Source of the DNA: Kingdonia uniflora
Lineage: Eukaryota > Streptophyta > Magnoliopsida > Ranunculales > Circaeasteraceae
Reading direction: 5' to 3'
NCBI GenBank assembly: GCA_014058105.1
Contig: JACGCM010001976.1
Span: forward strand, 667,001 to 731,000
Length of the DNA: 64,000 nt
Below the pieces are notes generated by a model. That model had not been told where the DNA came from. It saw only the letters and a program-made list of their open reading frames with translations, and searched no databases. Below, in pieces: positions 45,022 through 57,640 of the stretch (the stretch's first letter is position 1; each line of letters opens with the position of its first letter). Made by a program: the position numbers and the translations under genes.

Positions 45022-45254
45022 TAAACCCTAGTTGAGGATGAAATTAGGGTTTAATTGTTCTTTAAATCTTGGTGGTTTGTAAAAATTAGGGTTAGGGTTT
45101 TGGGAGAGAGATGAAGTTAAGGGAAGAACTGTTGTCATGCTGTGATTTTAGATTTTAAAGAACTCTTGCCGAAAATTTCTCGTTTTTACGCTATTTGGAT
45201 GCATTGTTATTTTCCATAGTCGTCGCAGTTAAAAAGTTGCTTCCAAAGTTGTAA
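45022..45254 (-). promoter_or_regulatory. Pur-alpha leader/promoter with telo-box motifs
   Basis: Within 80 bp upstream of the ATG are AAACCCTAG (45023-45031, plus strand), TTAGGGTTTAA (45043-45053) and TTAGGGTTAGGGTTT (45086-45100). These are telo-box (AAACCCTAA) motifs, common in promoters of translation and cell-cycle genes. The transposon starting at 45255 leaves only about 233 bp of native upstream sequence. Confidence 0.6.
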
Positions 45255-48111
45255 GAGCGTCTCCAATAAAGATGGGTGTGGGATTTGTATTGTGTGGAGA
45301 TTCTCACACCCACACCCACACCTCCTTGAACTCCAATAACATAAAATGAAAGTGTGACATGTGCCTTCAAACTAAGTAAAAAATGACCAATTTCTTTCTC
45401 TTCTCCCTCATTTCTCTCATACATTAAACCCTCCTGCCCTTTCAAACAACGTCCAATATAAATCTTTTTCTCGCTATGGTCGAGACAAGCCGACGTTCTG
45501 GGAAACGACGAGTTAACACTTCTGAACGTGGCTTACACCGAAATGGACCACAACATTCGATATCAACGGGGAATGAGACTTTGGAGACGTTACAGAGTAT
45601 CGAGACACTCCCACGAGGGCAAACCCACCTCCGAGATGACGTAGGTAAACCCGAGGTATGTAATTTCATAATTTACCATTTGTTTCATGCTTTAATTTTG
45701 CAATGTATCATCCGTCTAAACCCTAAAAAATTTGTTTAAATATTGTTCATTAAAACCTACAATTCGTATAGGTTATTTATAGTTCGATGCGTGGAGGTTA
45801 GAAAAATATTTGGACAATGTGGAATACCGATTTATTGGATGTGCAAAAAGTTTTTTTTAAGAATAACCCCGCTCAAAAAATATATATTTACAGATAGGGA
45901 GATTTGATAGGTGTCTCGTTAGAGCCATTGTAGAGAGATGGTGGCCGACAACGGACACCTTCCATTTCCTAAGGGAGAGGTGGGATTTACGTTGATTGAC
46001 TTTTACATGGTGTCGGGGATTCTGCCTGGTATGCCTGATACAGTTCCATTGGCTTACGACGTTGTTTGTGAAGAAATCAACATCTATGAGGATTTGCTTC
46101 TGGGTTTGCCGAGTCATAAATTTAAATCAATGATAATCATAAATCGTCCATTAATTGAGTACATAAAGGAGATGAACAAGAAACCGGATACTATTACCTA
46201 ATCTACTCGTGCGTTCTTATTGCTAACTATGTCTGAATATTTTTTCTCCAACCAAAATAGCTCCATTAGATTGAGGTACTTGAAAATGTTAATGAATTTG
46301 GATAACTTGCATGATTTTGATTGGGGGTCATCTATTCTTGGTGCATTGTACATTGCGATGGATATGTTCGTACTTGGTTATGAGAATCAACTGACTGGGA
46401 TGTGGCCACTTCTTCAGTACTAGTTATACAAGTATTTTGGCGTTATGCAGGCACTGATTACCTATGCAGATCTGGTGAATTTCTTTCCTAGATGTCGACG
46501 GTGGATGGATGATAACATGCTAAAGGGCATTACACTTGGGGTATTTAGCCAGCTATCATATGCTAGGTATAGGTTGAGTTACGGGCTTTGGGAAACACTC
46601 AATGGGAGCCATGGGTTTTATATGTGGAGCAATATATGGTTGATGAAGAGTCGGAGGTTTATCATGCATTTATGCTTAGTAGGAAGAGGGTATCATTGCT
46701 GGTTCCCAGCATACCCCATGTTTGGTATTTGAGAGAGAAATACAGTGTATAGGTGTTTGGATATTAGTGGATTCCTTGCAACCCTCTCAGTCACGTTGAT
46801 ATGTTTGGACCTGACCGATATTTGGGTAGTACTTATCTTTCAAACATGCAGAAGGGTGGATGGATTGACGATGAGCCCTTTCTTCTAAAGGGCATTTATT
46901 ACCAATCATTTTCGACTAGGATGGCCAAACCATACATTCTACAAGACTATTCTTGATCGGCAAACACAGATGTCATTGAACCGTCTACTTCTAGAGATGA
47001 AGGGCTGCCATTCCAAGAGGGTTCACATAATCGATACCACATGAGTTCCAGTTTTCTCAGAGTCAAAGAACATCAGATGTACGTGATAAGATGGACTGGC
47101 AGTTAAGGGTGAGGCTAGCTGATGAAGATGTATATCTACCTATAACACATTTGCAGGATCAGCAGGTGCCTAGAGTTCCATCTTCAGATATGTATTATAC
47201 TGTGGTAAATATTTAAACTCGTCATTTTTTTATTACTTTACTTTATAGCTATATTGAATTTAATAGTGCCATATTATAATTAATCATGTATTATTCTTTT
47301 TAGCCTTATTTTGCCACAACACTTGATGAGTCTAGACGTATGGTGGCCGGTACTAGGCAAGTTGTGAATGATTGGATAGTTCCAAGAGATAATCATTTCC
47401 AATAACGGTGGCAACAATCCCAAGAAGATTTTGAGGCGCGGTGGCAACAGTCCCAAGATGATTTCAATGAACTTTGGGATCAGTGGGAGTCGCAACTCAA
47501 TGAAAAAAATGAATCCATATCTGCTTTAGAGGATAAAGTGTATGAGCTTAACATCCGTCAGAGACGTTATTAGTTATTGGTGTATGTTTTATGTTTTGAT
47601 GTTCAAAACTATCGTTTATTGTTTAGTTTTATGTGTGAAACCTTTGTGATGTGATATTTAACACTTTATGTCAATGTGGTTATTTATGCCTACTTGTCTT
47701 AAATTTCGTATTCCTGCAATATCTTGATAATTTTTCAGTTTTGAAGTGGTATAGTATGTTAAAAAATTAAAATGCGGTGAAGAATTAAAAAAAAACAAGT
47801 TAAGTTGAGGAGAATGAGACTCAGTTCTGAGGTGCCTGTCGTGAAAGAGCATGCCTTTATTAAAGGTACGCATTGTAACGCCGTTTGAGTTAAGGTGTAT
47901 AGGTTTTTTACTTGGGCACCTGTTGTATTGGCACGCACCTTCACCACAGGCGCTTAAGTTGAGTGGAGATTTTGTTCCTAGCGTGTGTAAATTCTCATAT
48001 ATTTTTTTGGCGAGTGGGAGTGGGAATTTTCATTTTTACTCGCCTATGGAAGGGGATTTAAGGGGTGAGTGTGAGGATTCCCACTCCTACACCCTTCTAT
48101 TGGAGATGCTC
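45255..48111 (+). mobile_element. PIF/Harbinger-like TIR element carrying a plant mobile domain gene, TSD TAA
   Basis: The left end GAGCGTCTCCAATAAAGATG and, from the right, GAGCATCTCCAATAGAAGGG are inverted repeats, continued by GGGTGTGGG-like and TCTCACACC-like sub-terminal words. TAA flanks both ends (45252-45254 and 48112-48114). No DDE transposase is seen; the 2857-bp interior is filled by a plant mobile domain pseudogene. The first bases match the MITE at 11742-12037, which has the same TAA target, so the two may share a transposase source. Confidence 0.72.
45476..47573 (+). pseudogene. Plant mobile domain (PMD, MAIN/MAIL-like) gene, broken
   Basis: A plausible model has exon 1 at 45476-45656 (MVETSRRSGKRRVN..., donor GAG|GTATG), exon 2 from about 45771 to 47204, and exon 3 at 47304-47573 (after CTTTTTAG). 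Exon 2 holds PMD text: RWWPTTDTFHF, then in a shifted frame GEVGFTLIDFYMVSGILPGM, LSYGLWETLNGS and MKSRRFIMHL. Exon 3 ends in a glutamine-rich, coiled-coil-like tail (EARWQQSQDDFNELWDQWES). At least one frameshift (near 45963) and stops (46201, 46424) break it. PMD proteins occur both as host silencing factors (MAIN, MAIL1) and inside transposons; this one sits between terminal inverted repeats. Confidence 0.65.
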
Positions 48112-48271
48112 TAACTTTTACATGAAGCCTCGATTATAGTCATTTATCGACCTCGAGATGCACATAATTGGTGATCCAATAGTAGGAGGATAACGATTAG
48201 AGATGGGTTGCAGGATCAGAGTGAGAGATATGAAAAGATGGAGGAGAGTAAAGCGAGATTTGCTGAAGAGA

Positions 48272-48311
48272 GAGAGAGAGAGAGAGAGAGAGATATATAT
48301 ATATATATATA
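48272..48311. repeat. (GA)n(TA)n microsatellite
   Basis: About 14 GA dinucleotides are followed directly by about 11 TA dinucleotides. Confidence 0.95.
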
Positions 48312-48839
48312 TTGTATATTATAGGGAATAGAGGGGTTTTACTTTGGGATGTATGTAGACAAGAAAAAAAATGTTTTGGTGGAAAATTTGAGTATGTTAT
48401 GAAAATGTTTTCGGACAAATCCGAAGGTATTCATAGTTGTAATGCCTGGGTGATGGAAGTCTTTGGCTTTCTTTGAACTAGTCAACAATACAAATCAAGT
48501 GCTATTATTCCGTTACAGTTATATTTTTCCAACAATAGTAATAGGATCTTCAAATAGAGACACGCTGCAGATCGAAGATGTGGATGGTTGAGAACCCCCA
48601 CTACTACTACTACCCCAATTTGTCTCTCAACTTGTAAGGAAATTTTTCTTCAAAAAAAATCAGCATCTAAAGACTCAGTGATAATTGTACCCTTAATATC
48701 AAAAACTCTATATGTTTTTGTTTATGCCATAACCAATAAAAAAATACTCATATGCTATGTTTGCTAAAAATGTCTAATTAAGAGCAAATCTTCATCGCTA
48801 TCCGATTGCTAAATGTCTAATGTCTTACTTCCTGAAACC

Positions 48840-49480
48840 TAATTCTAATTAAGATGGATTTATTGTTTGTAACTTTTGGTGGGGCTTTAATGATGAGGGA
48901 TGTAGAAAAACACATCATACTACTTGGATTAAAATTTGCACTCCTAAAAGTCAAGGTGGTTAAACATTAGATAATTTGCTAACCAAAATATTTCTCTCGT
49001 GGCTAAACATTATTGGAAGATTATGTCTGAACCTCAAGCAACACTATCTAAGTTTTTTTTAAAGATAAATACTTCCTTACAATACCTTTTTTGCATTACA
49101 TGGCTAAATCCACAACATTTGGACAGTGGAAGGATATTCTACATTAGATTACACTAGACGATTTCTAGGCTAGATTGTGAAGAATGGGTCACAACTCACA
49201 TTTGGTATGATAAAGGATACCTAACTTGCCATCTTTTAGTCTCATGGAACCTCACGACCTTCACATTTATCCTATACAATGGGCCCAAGGGCATACTGAC
49301 TTACCAACCACACAATGGAAGAAAGATTTGATCTATAATATGTTTCCAAGAATTTGAAGTCAATTATTCAAATTCAACACCCGAATGAGGATATTGCTGA
49401 CAAAATTCTTGTTATTTTGAGTAATGGGAAACTTATAGCCAAGTGTGTCTACAAGGCAATCTTATAATATGTTTATTTTC
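48840..49480 (+). pseudogene. LINE ORF2 scrap (region after reverse transcriptase)
   Basis: The plus strand reads FWWGFNDEG (one-base shifted), TTWIKICTPKSQGG and KHYWKIMSEPQATLSKFF. These match the order of the plant LINE segment before zf-RVT. It is short, frameshifted and has no ends. Confidence 0.5.
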
Positions 49481-51290
49481 TTATAATTATATAGGTTAGT
49501 TATTCATATAATTTCATTAAACTTTTCGGGCACTTCTCAAGTATAGTATATTTTCTAACCATCTTCGACACTTTTGGCACATGTGTTTTTATCATTTAGT
49601 TAAAATATGGTGTGTTATTTGAGTTAAAATAAAGACGTAAAATGAAAACCACTCCTCCGGGAAAACCATTAATTCTTACGATTTGATAGTAAGAATTTTT
49701 TAATTTTTTTGTCTCACAATTTGAGGGTATCTTTTGAAGAATTGATACCATTAAGGACGATAAGAATTTCCCATGCAGTTTCATCCCAAAAATACATTAG
49801 AAATAACTTTAGCTATCTGAAAGTTTAAAGAAACGGTAATAAACCAACTGAAAAACCTTGCGCCCGAGAAGATTTAACTGATGTAAGACTAAACAACTTG
49901 TTCGACCATTAACTTTATTAGATTAAACACTTCTGCAGTTCAACCACTCTGATAGAGTGTCAAACCCTCTTGTTCTCCTCTCTAGCAACCCCTCCTAAAT
50001 CTGCCCATGCCCGAAATATTTATTTATTTAGCCACCTAGAGTACTATATATCTTCACCCTTCAACATAGCTTTTTTCTTGGACATCTCTACTATCTAATG
50101 AGGTGACATGAACCATTAACATCAGCTTATGAGCCGGCTCGCCCCAACCAATATATATAAACATATAATAGCTGAATGGCTATAAAATTAGACTATGTTC
50201 TGCCACGTGTCTTACGTCTTACCTGAATAAATGACACATCAACAATTTTGACATCCGTTTTTTGTTACGCACTCAGCCCGCCAATTCTCTATATCAATTA
50301 CGACTCTTCCCATCTTTCTTCTTTTCAAATAATGCTATATACAATGGCTCTATTTTATTCTCAAATAACCACCTCCATTTTACCTTTGGTCTTTGAACAC
50401 TTCAAAGTTCAAACATGAGTTTTTAATGTAATGTTTGAGTACGGTAGTGCTAATCTTCTTCTTCTCCTATCTGTAGATTTGGGGGCTCTCATGATTAAGG
50501 TTTTGACTCTTTTTAAACTCCTTAATTATGCTTTTTATTTGGTCTCAATCACATTAAATTTTGTTTCATTGATTGTAGAGATCGTCCATGGAATATAGAT
50601 ATTCCGATGGTTGCCATAATCATCAAATTTCATGAAACAAATGTCGACTTATTATAGATTCTGCAAAAAGAAGGTATATAACTTTAAACAAATTTTCTTA
50701 GCCAGTTCTTCTTGGATGCTCTAATTTTTTCCTGCTACTTCATAATGTATAGATGATATTGGGTTTGAATCTATGATCTCTGCTTATATTAAGATACTTC
50801 TGTTTCAAAATTATTTTGGTTTTTCTAATAAATTTATGACCAATTTTCTTTTATGCTTTCTTAATAACCATCGGTCTATTTATTCTCATCTCAAATTGTT
50901 GTAAAGAATAAAATATACTATGTTACCTCTGCAATAGTTATTGAGAGCAGAGATTCATAGAACTTAGAATATCATCAATAGTAAAATGAACAGGAGGTAT
51001 TGATGTGATGATCCAGAAATGCTGAGTCGAGGACTAGGTCTTTATCTTTAAGATGTTTTGCTGCACTGCCCTTTGCAAGCAGTTGATTGCTGCGTCGCCT
51101 CCAGGATAAAATAACAGAGTGGGAACTTCTCTTGCAAGGAAGAAGTACCTTCAAATGATTTGCACTTTTAACTATTTTACTCGGATTCTAGAGTCATGAT
51201 TATATCGAAGAGATGAGAAGAATTGTGTGTTCGATGGATTGATAAAACTGAGGCACAAAAGAATGGTGTGTATTCGATGGATTCTTTCAA
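49481..51290. other. No gene recognised
   Basis: AT-rich spacer between a LINE scrap and a copia fragment. Short open frames here have no recognisable domain. Confidence 0.45.
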
Positions 51291-51294
51291 CTCT

Positions 51295-54259
51295 CTAACG
51301 TGTTTTTTGTTTCGGGTTTGAAAAGCAATCTTGTAAGTATGGGGCAGCTCCAGGAGAAAGGCTATGTTATTATCATCAAGAATGGTGTATGTTGGATAGA
51401 AGATTCAGAGAAAAGCTTGCTTGTAGAGGTTCGTATGACTCTAAATCGTATGTTTTCCTTAAATATTTGAATTGAAGTGCCTTCATGTTTCTCAAGTATG
51501 GTTAAAAATTCATCTTGGCTATGACATCTACGCTATGGTCATTTGAATTTCAAAGGTTTAAAGCTTCTTCAACAAAAGAATATGGTGAAGGGACTTCCGC
51601 AGATTGATCAACATCAGGAAGTGTGTGAAGATTATATTATTAGCAAACAACACCGTCTTCCATTTCCAGCAAGCAAAGTGTTACGGGCGAAGGCGACTCT
51701 TACATTAATTCATACCGACATATATTGTCCAATTGATTAGCGATAAAATGGTGGTAAAAGGTATTTTATAACCTTTATCGATAATTATAGTCGTAAAGCG
51801 TGGGTTTATTTCTTGCATGAAAAATCAGAAGCTTTTAACACCTTTATAGTTTTTAAGATGCTTATTGAAAAAGAAACATGAACTATTATTAAGGCCCTCC
51901 AATCCAACCGTGGCAACGAATACAATTCACAAGAATTCCTAAATTTTTGTGCAACTTATGGCATTAAAAGGCAACTAACTATAGCTTACACTCCGTAACA
52001 AAATGGTGTCACAGAGTGGAAAAATTGTACTATTTTGAACATGGTATAGAGCATGTTGGGTACTTTTGGCATTCCAAAAACATTTTGGCCTGAGGTTGTC
52101 TTGTGGAGTATTCATATTCTCAATCGAATTCCAACGTTGGTTGTTTGTAATTTGATGCCAGAAGAAGCATAGAGCGGAACTAAGCTTAGTGTTGCTCATT
52201 TAAAAGTTTTTGGATGCCTAGCCTATGCACATATTCCTGATTAGAAGCGAAAGAAGCTTGACAATATGGGAGTGAAGTATATTTTTATTGGCCTTAGTCA
52301 TCACTCAAAGGCGTATAAGCTGTATAACCCCATGACTGGAAATATTATCATCAGTCAAGACGTGGTGTTTGATAAAGAGAAGACCTGGTCATGGAATGTT
52401 CATACTTTAGAACAGTCCATATTCATGTTCCAATTGGTAATTCCCATTACGAAAGATCTTCCCCAGTTCCTGTTGACGCATCTACACCAGTCATTACTAC
52501 TCTACAACCAACAATATCATCTGAGGAGCAATCTAAAAATACCACAACATTTAGGCCTACATGCACCAAGGCCAGACCACCATGGATGAATGATTATATG
52601 GTTCCAGGGATCGATAACGATGATGATCTTATTACTAAACATGCCTTGTTTGGAGATTGTGATCCGGTTTCCTCTGATGACGTGGTTCAAGCATCCCAAT
52701 GGCAGCAAGCCAGGGATTCTGAGATTCATTCGATTGAAAGAAATAATACTTGGTAATTATTCGATCTTCCCGAAGGTCATAGATACATCGGTGTCAAATG
52801 GGTTTACAAAACGAAGCTCAATTCAGATGGAAGAGTTGATAAGTATAAGGCACGTCTCATCGCCAATGGTTACAAACAAGAGTTTGGGGTGGATTACAAC
52901 AAAGTTTTTGCTCCAGTGGCACGCCATGATACCATTCGATTAATCCTTGCAATGGCAGCGCACAATTCATGGCCTCTTTTTTAATTAGACGTAAAATCTG
53001 CCTTTCTCCATGGCAATTTGGAGGAAGAAGTATACGTTAATCAACCTCTAGGTTATGTGTGTAAAGGAAATGAGCGCAAAGTTTACAGGCCGTGGAAGGC
53101 TCTATACGGACTTAAGCAAGCACCGCACACTTGGTACAGTCGAATTGATACTTACCTCTTAAAGTCAGGCTTCCAATGGTGTCCCTATGAGCCTACATTA
53201 TTCGTAAAATCTAGATCCAACGGTAAGATTCTAATTATATACCTATATGTAGATGATTTGATCTACACCGGAAATGATGATGATATGTTTGTTGATTTCA
53301 AATGCTCAAGGATGGCCGAGTTCGACATGACCGATCTTGCGAAGTTGCACTACTTTCTTGGCATCGAAGTAGTTTAAACTTCAAGTTGTATCTTTATCTC
53401 ACAATGCAAGTATGCTCGAGATGTTTTGGCGAGGTTCCAGATGACAAATTACAACCCCGTCAGTACCTTAGCTGAAGTTGGATCAAAGCTCATGAGGGAT
53501 CCAGGAGGAAGGGTTGTTAATAACACCATATACAACCAAATTGTTGAAAGTTTAATGTATTTAATAGTGGCTCGACCTGATATCATGTATGTAGTTAGTT
53601 TGATTAACAAATATATGGAAAATCCTAAAGAGTGCACCTACTCGCTGTCAAACGCATACTCCAATATTTACAAGGTACATAAGATTTTGGTATATTATAT
53701 AGGAAGGGAGAAGAAACTGGTTTCATGGGTTTTACGGACATCGATTATGCCGATGATCTAGACGATAGAAAAACCACGTCAGGCTATGCTTTTATGCTTG
53801 GATTTGAGGCGATTTTGTGGTCTTCAAAGAAGTAATAAATTGTCACTCTATCAACTACCGAAGCCAAATACATAGCTGCCGCATCCAGTGCTTGTCACAT
53901 AATATGGTTGCGGAGATTAATTGAAGAGTTACATTTTTTTTTAAAATGGTAGCATCACACTTTACGATGTCAATAGTTCCACCATCAAGGTTTTTCAGAA
54001 TCTGGTTCTCCATGGACGCAGTAAACACATCTATGTCCGTTACCATTTTTTATGTGACTTAGTGAACGATGGAGTTCCTGAGCTAAAGTATTGCAGAAGT
54101 GAAGATTAGCTTACTGATATCATGACTAAGCCTCTCAAATTGCCTATTTCATGAAGTTTTGAAAGTTGCTTGGTATGTGTTCTAAAGTTGCAATGATTAA
54201 AGGAGGTTGAAGTCACTATGTCCACTGAATGTTAACATACCATTCAGTTTAAGGGAGGA
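51295..54259 (+). pseudogene. Degraded copia pol (GAG-pre-integrase to RNase H)
   Basis: Readable in order: LKSNLVSMGQLQEKGYVIII (51310 on), the pre-integrase domain YGHLNFKGLKLLQQKNMVKG, and integrase pieces FITFIDNYSRKAWVYFLHEK and NRGNEYNSQEFLNFCATYGI. Reverse transcriptase follows: WVYKTKLNSDGRVDKYKARL, FLHGNLEEEVYVNQPLGYV, KALYGLKQAPHTWYSRID and LYVDDLIYTGND. The RNase H end is near 53750-54150. The tail ends in the polypurine tract AAGGGAGGA (54251-54259). Gag and the 5' LTR are missing. About ten stops or frameshifts disable it. Confidence 0.88.
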
Positions 54260-54933
54260 TGTTGGAGTTTAACATCTTATTTTATTTAGTCTAAGTATTG
54301 AGTCTTGATTTAGTTTTAAGTCTTGAACTACTCTGTAGGTGTTAAGGGTGAACTCAAACATATGGTCGTTTGAACGGTCTGGAAGTCGTTCAAACGAAAT
54401 GCTTGGTTTTTAGGTTGAAAAGTTGGTTTCATCAAAGTCGTTCGAATAAGACTAGAAGTCATTCGAATAAGATGCTTGTCTCTAGGGTTAGAAAGTTGGT
54501 TCTGTCAAAATCATTCGAACAAGATAGAAGTCGTTCGAACGAAAACCGCGTTGGTTAGTTTTGTAAGTTTATTTTGGAACATTGAGTTTGCCTTGAGATC
54601 TGTTCTATTTGTAATAAGTTTCCCAAGTATATAAATGAGACTTAGGTTATTTGTTAACTATCTTTTGGTTGTAATCTCTGTAAGCTTAATTTTAGAGAAC
54701 TAGGGTTTGCGAGACTTCATGAAAAAGCTTCAGGAAGCTAGAGAGATTGCTTATAACCTATTTGATCATATTTGATTATTCGTGAGGAGTGGTGTTTTTT
54801 ATCTGTAAGAGTTTTCCGCAATTCCCTCCTTCGAGTAAATTGTTGTGTTTTGATTTTGTTTAATTTCTCAATTGACATTTTTATTTATCATTATTGGGTG
54901 AGAGATTGAGATTAACTACCTCAATTCCTAATA
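54260..54933 (+). repeat. Copia LTR (family C) with TTCGAA-type palindromes
   Basis: It begins TGTTGGAGTTTAACATC after the purine tract and ends just before a primer binding site. It holds GTCGTTCAAACGA, GTCGTTCGAATAAG and GTCGTTCGAACGAAA at 54366-54545. It serves as the 3' LTR of the pol fragment to its left and as the 5' LTR of the gag to its right. Confidence 0.8.
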
Positions 54934-54935
54934 AC

Positions 54936-54947
54936 TGGTATCAGAGC
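54936..54947 (+). other. Primer binding site complementary to initiator Met-tRNA
   Basis: TGGTATCAGAGC is the standard 12-base complement of the 3' end of plant initiator methionine tRNA. It lies directly after the LTR. Confidence 0.92.
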
Positions 54948-54984
54948 AAAGGTTAGGGCTTGTGTGATTAGAGCGACGACCGAT

Positions 54985-57640
54985 ATGGAGAAATTAAAAA
55001 TTGATGAATTCAATGGATTGAACTTTAGAATTTGGAAGATGCAAGTAGATAATTTTCTTTATGCGGAGGATTGTGATTTTTTTCTAGGAGGGATTTTGAC
55101 GAAGCCGGCCGATATGGATTGTTTGGAGTGAGAGTTTCTAGATAAAGATGTGTTACAAATATTTTAAATTCTCGTAACCGGGTTACTTTCAGCGACGTCA
55201 TAGAAGTCTATGGTGAAGATTCGTTGTTAATATCGGGTGATTACTCGAATGTTAAAGTTAAAGGAAAGAAAGTCACATATTGAGAATGGAAGCAAAAGAC
55301 ACATAAATGCATGTAATTATAATCAACATGATATTTGTTAGAATTGCGGTAAAGTTGGTTATAAAAAGAAAGATTGTAGATTGACGAAGAAGAGAAGATC
55401 TGTAAAGAGACGTTCGGTGACTTTCTCCCGGGAAGGTAAAAATTCCAATAGTGCCTCTAATCTTACTTTTAATAATTTGTGTGATATGACTTGTAATATT
55501 CAGGATAAACCATATAATGTGATTCATGGTACTCGGGATACGTCATGTTTATTGTCTTATGGTGTTTGTAAAAAGTTAAGGTTAGACTTGGATGTTCCAT
55601 TGAAAATTACATCGGGTAAAAGTGAATTTTCTAGCTATGATGAGTATTTTCACATAGTTGATAATGGAGATGTTCGGATTGTAATAACGAATGATAATTC
55701 GTTAAGTTCGGACATAGTGCAAAATGTGCCTAGTATTGCTAGAAATATGTTTTCGAGCCAATTATCAGACTTGGGTCTTTTGGCTACCTTCGGCGATGAT
55801 GTTTTTACGGTCATAAAGGATACTATTATTTTAACTTGGGACAAAAGATAAGATATGTACTTAGGGATGTGTAATGCTAATGATGAGATTATTAGTGTTG
55901 TTACTTTGATGGTGAACTCTAGAGCATGGCATGAGAAACTTGGTCACGTGAACATTCGTATGAAAGTATTGTTCTCAAGGATAATAGTTGACAAGTTAAA
56001 ATTAATAGATTTATTCTTTTGTAAATACATTGTCTTGGTGAAGCAAAAGAAAGTTAGGTTTCCTAGAAAGAGAAGAAAATGGAATATGGGATTGAACCAC
56101 TTATACGATGATGTCGTAGAACCGACTAAAGTTAGTTCCAACAAAAGATTTCACAGTTTTGTTATATTCATAGGTAATTCCACACGAGAGCTTGGTGCAC
56201 ATTTCTTGAAGAATGAAATGGATTGGTTTAATGTCTTCGCTAGATGGAAAACTTGGGTTGAGATTGAGACAGGTTCAATGTTGAAGTGTCTTGGGTCTAA
56301 CGGTGATGTGATCAATTTTGCTGTGATGAGTTTGTTATAGATAAATCATCTATTGGGATTGAAAGGCTTGGGAAGATCCCAAAAATACTACAAGAGTTTG
56401 GTATGGCTGAAAGTGTGGTTCGTGAGATTACTGAAAGGGTGCGAGGTATGAAATATTTCATCGAGTTATCAAAACAGTTTTGGGTGGATTCGGTAGTTTC
56501 GACAGTTGATATAAAGTCTTGGTATGCATTGGATTTTGGACTATTATAAGAGATCACTTGCACGAAAAAGGAAATAATTATTTATACTTCTTTTGTCTAT
56601 TATAGTAGTAGATCATTACTAGATTATATATCTAGTTTATGCATATTCATTGAATATGTTTGTGATGATTTTGGTGACTAATCTTGTAATGCGAAGAATC
56701 GAAAAATTATCCAATTTATTGATGTGATATCAAAAGATGATGTCTTTTGCGAAGACATAGATATGTGGACTGGAAAAGTGGATTTATCAGGGTCTTGCGA
56801 GTATGTAAAAATCTTTGCAGAGATAGTGTTGAACCATTGGTTGAAAAGGTCCAATGAGAATCGTATACTCCTCCAATTATAATGAAACGAAGAATCAAGG
56901 TTTTGAGACTTGCAGCTCGTTATTATTACTCTCGACATTGTCTGTGGCTAGCCGGTATTGGTGATGACTATAGGGTGGCTTCACAAGATGATGTTATGGG
57001 AAAGTTGGAGCTTATCATGGATGATGGTGAAATGGGATCTTAATCCTCATATCGGGTATAAGATGTAATCCTATTACCGATGGTAAAAATTTTTACTTTA
57101 CAAGTTGGTTTACAAGTTAAAGGAGAATAAGTTTGTTCAAGCGGTTCAAGGTAAAACTTGTGGTAAAGTACTTTCAATAAGAAACATGTGTTTATGTCAA
57201 GATATTTTGGTTCACCGGTTGTGAGGCTAGTTGTATTGTGGTGGCTTTACTTTTTGGATTGAGTGATTCTTGATACAAAATAAAAAATTCTTAATGATTG
57301 ATCTTATTAAAGATGGGTATGCAAGTCGGCTACATGGATACATAGTTACTAGGTGAAGTTATATTATGGAGGCTCCTTCATGAGAGTTTTATATGCGTAT
57401 TCAAGATATACACCGAAAAGATGGGGCTCGATGTTAGATATGTTTGTATCATTGGTAAATTTATGAAATACCACAAAGACTATTGTTGATGTTATGATTT
57501 TTTTTTTGAAAACTCATGGATCATCCGTTCTTTAAATATGGATGATATGCTAGTTGCGTATGCAAGTTCTAGCATGGGTGAGATTGAAGGGATTAACGTG
57601 GATGATAAAGTAGTGATTATAGGGAAATCAAAATCCAAAT
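54985..57640 (+). pseudogene. Second degraded copia interior (gag to reverse transcriptase)
   Basis: Gag begins at 54985 (MEKLKIDEFNGLNFRIWKMQ). The knuckle CGKVGYKKKDC is at about 55345-55380. Protease and pre-integrase text follows, with AWHEKLGHVNIRMKVLFS near 55925. Integrase scraps continue to 56340. Reverse-transcriptase scraps appear at 56830-57600, including DDMLVAYASSSMGEIEG at 57540. No RNase H or 3' LTR is found. Frames at 55381-55851 and 55855-56340 are open for over 150 codons each, but the whole is broken. Confidence 0.75.
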
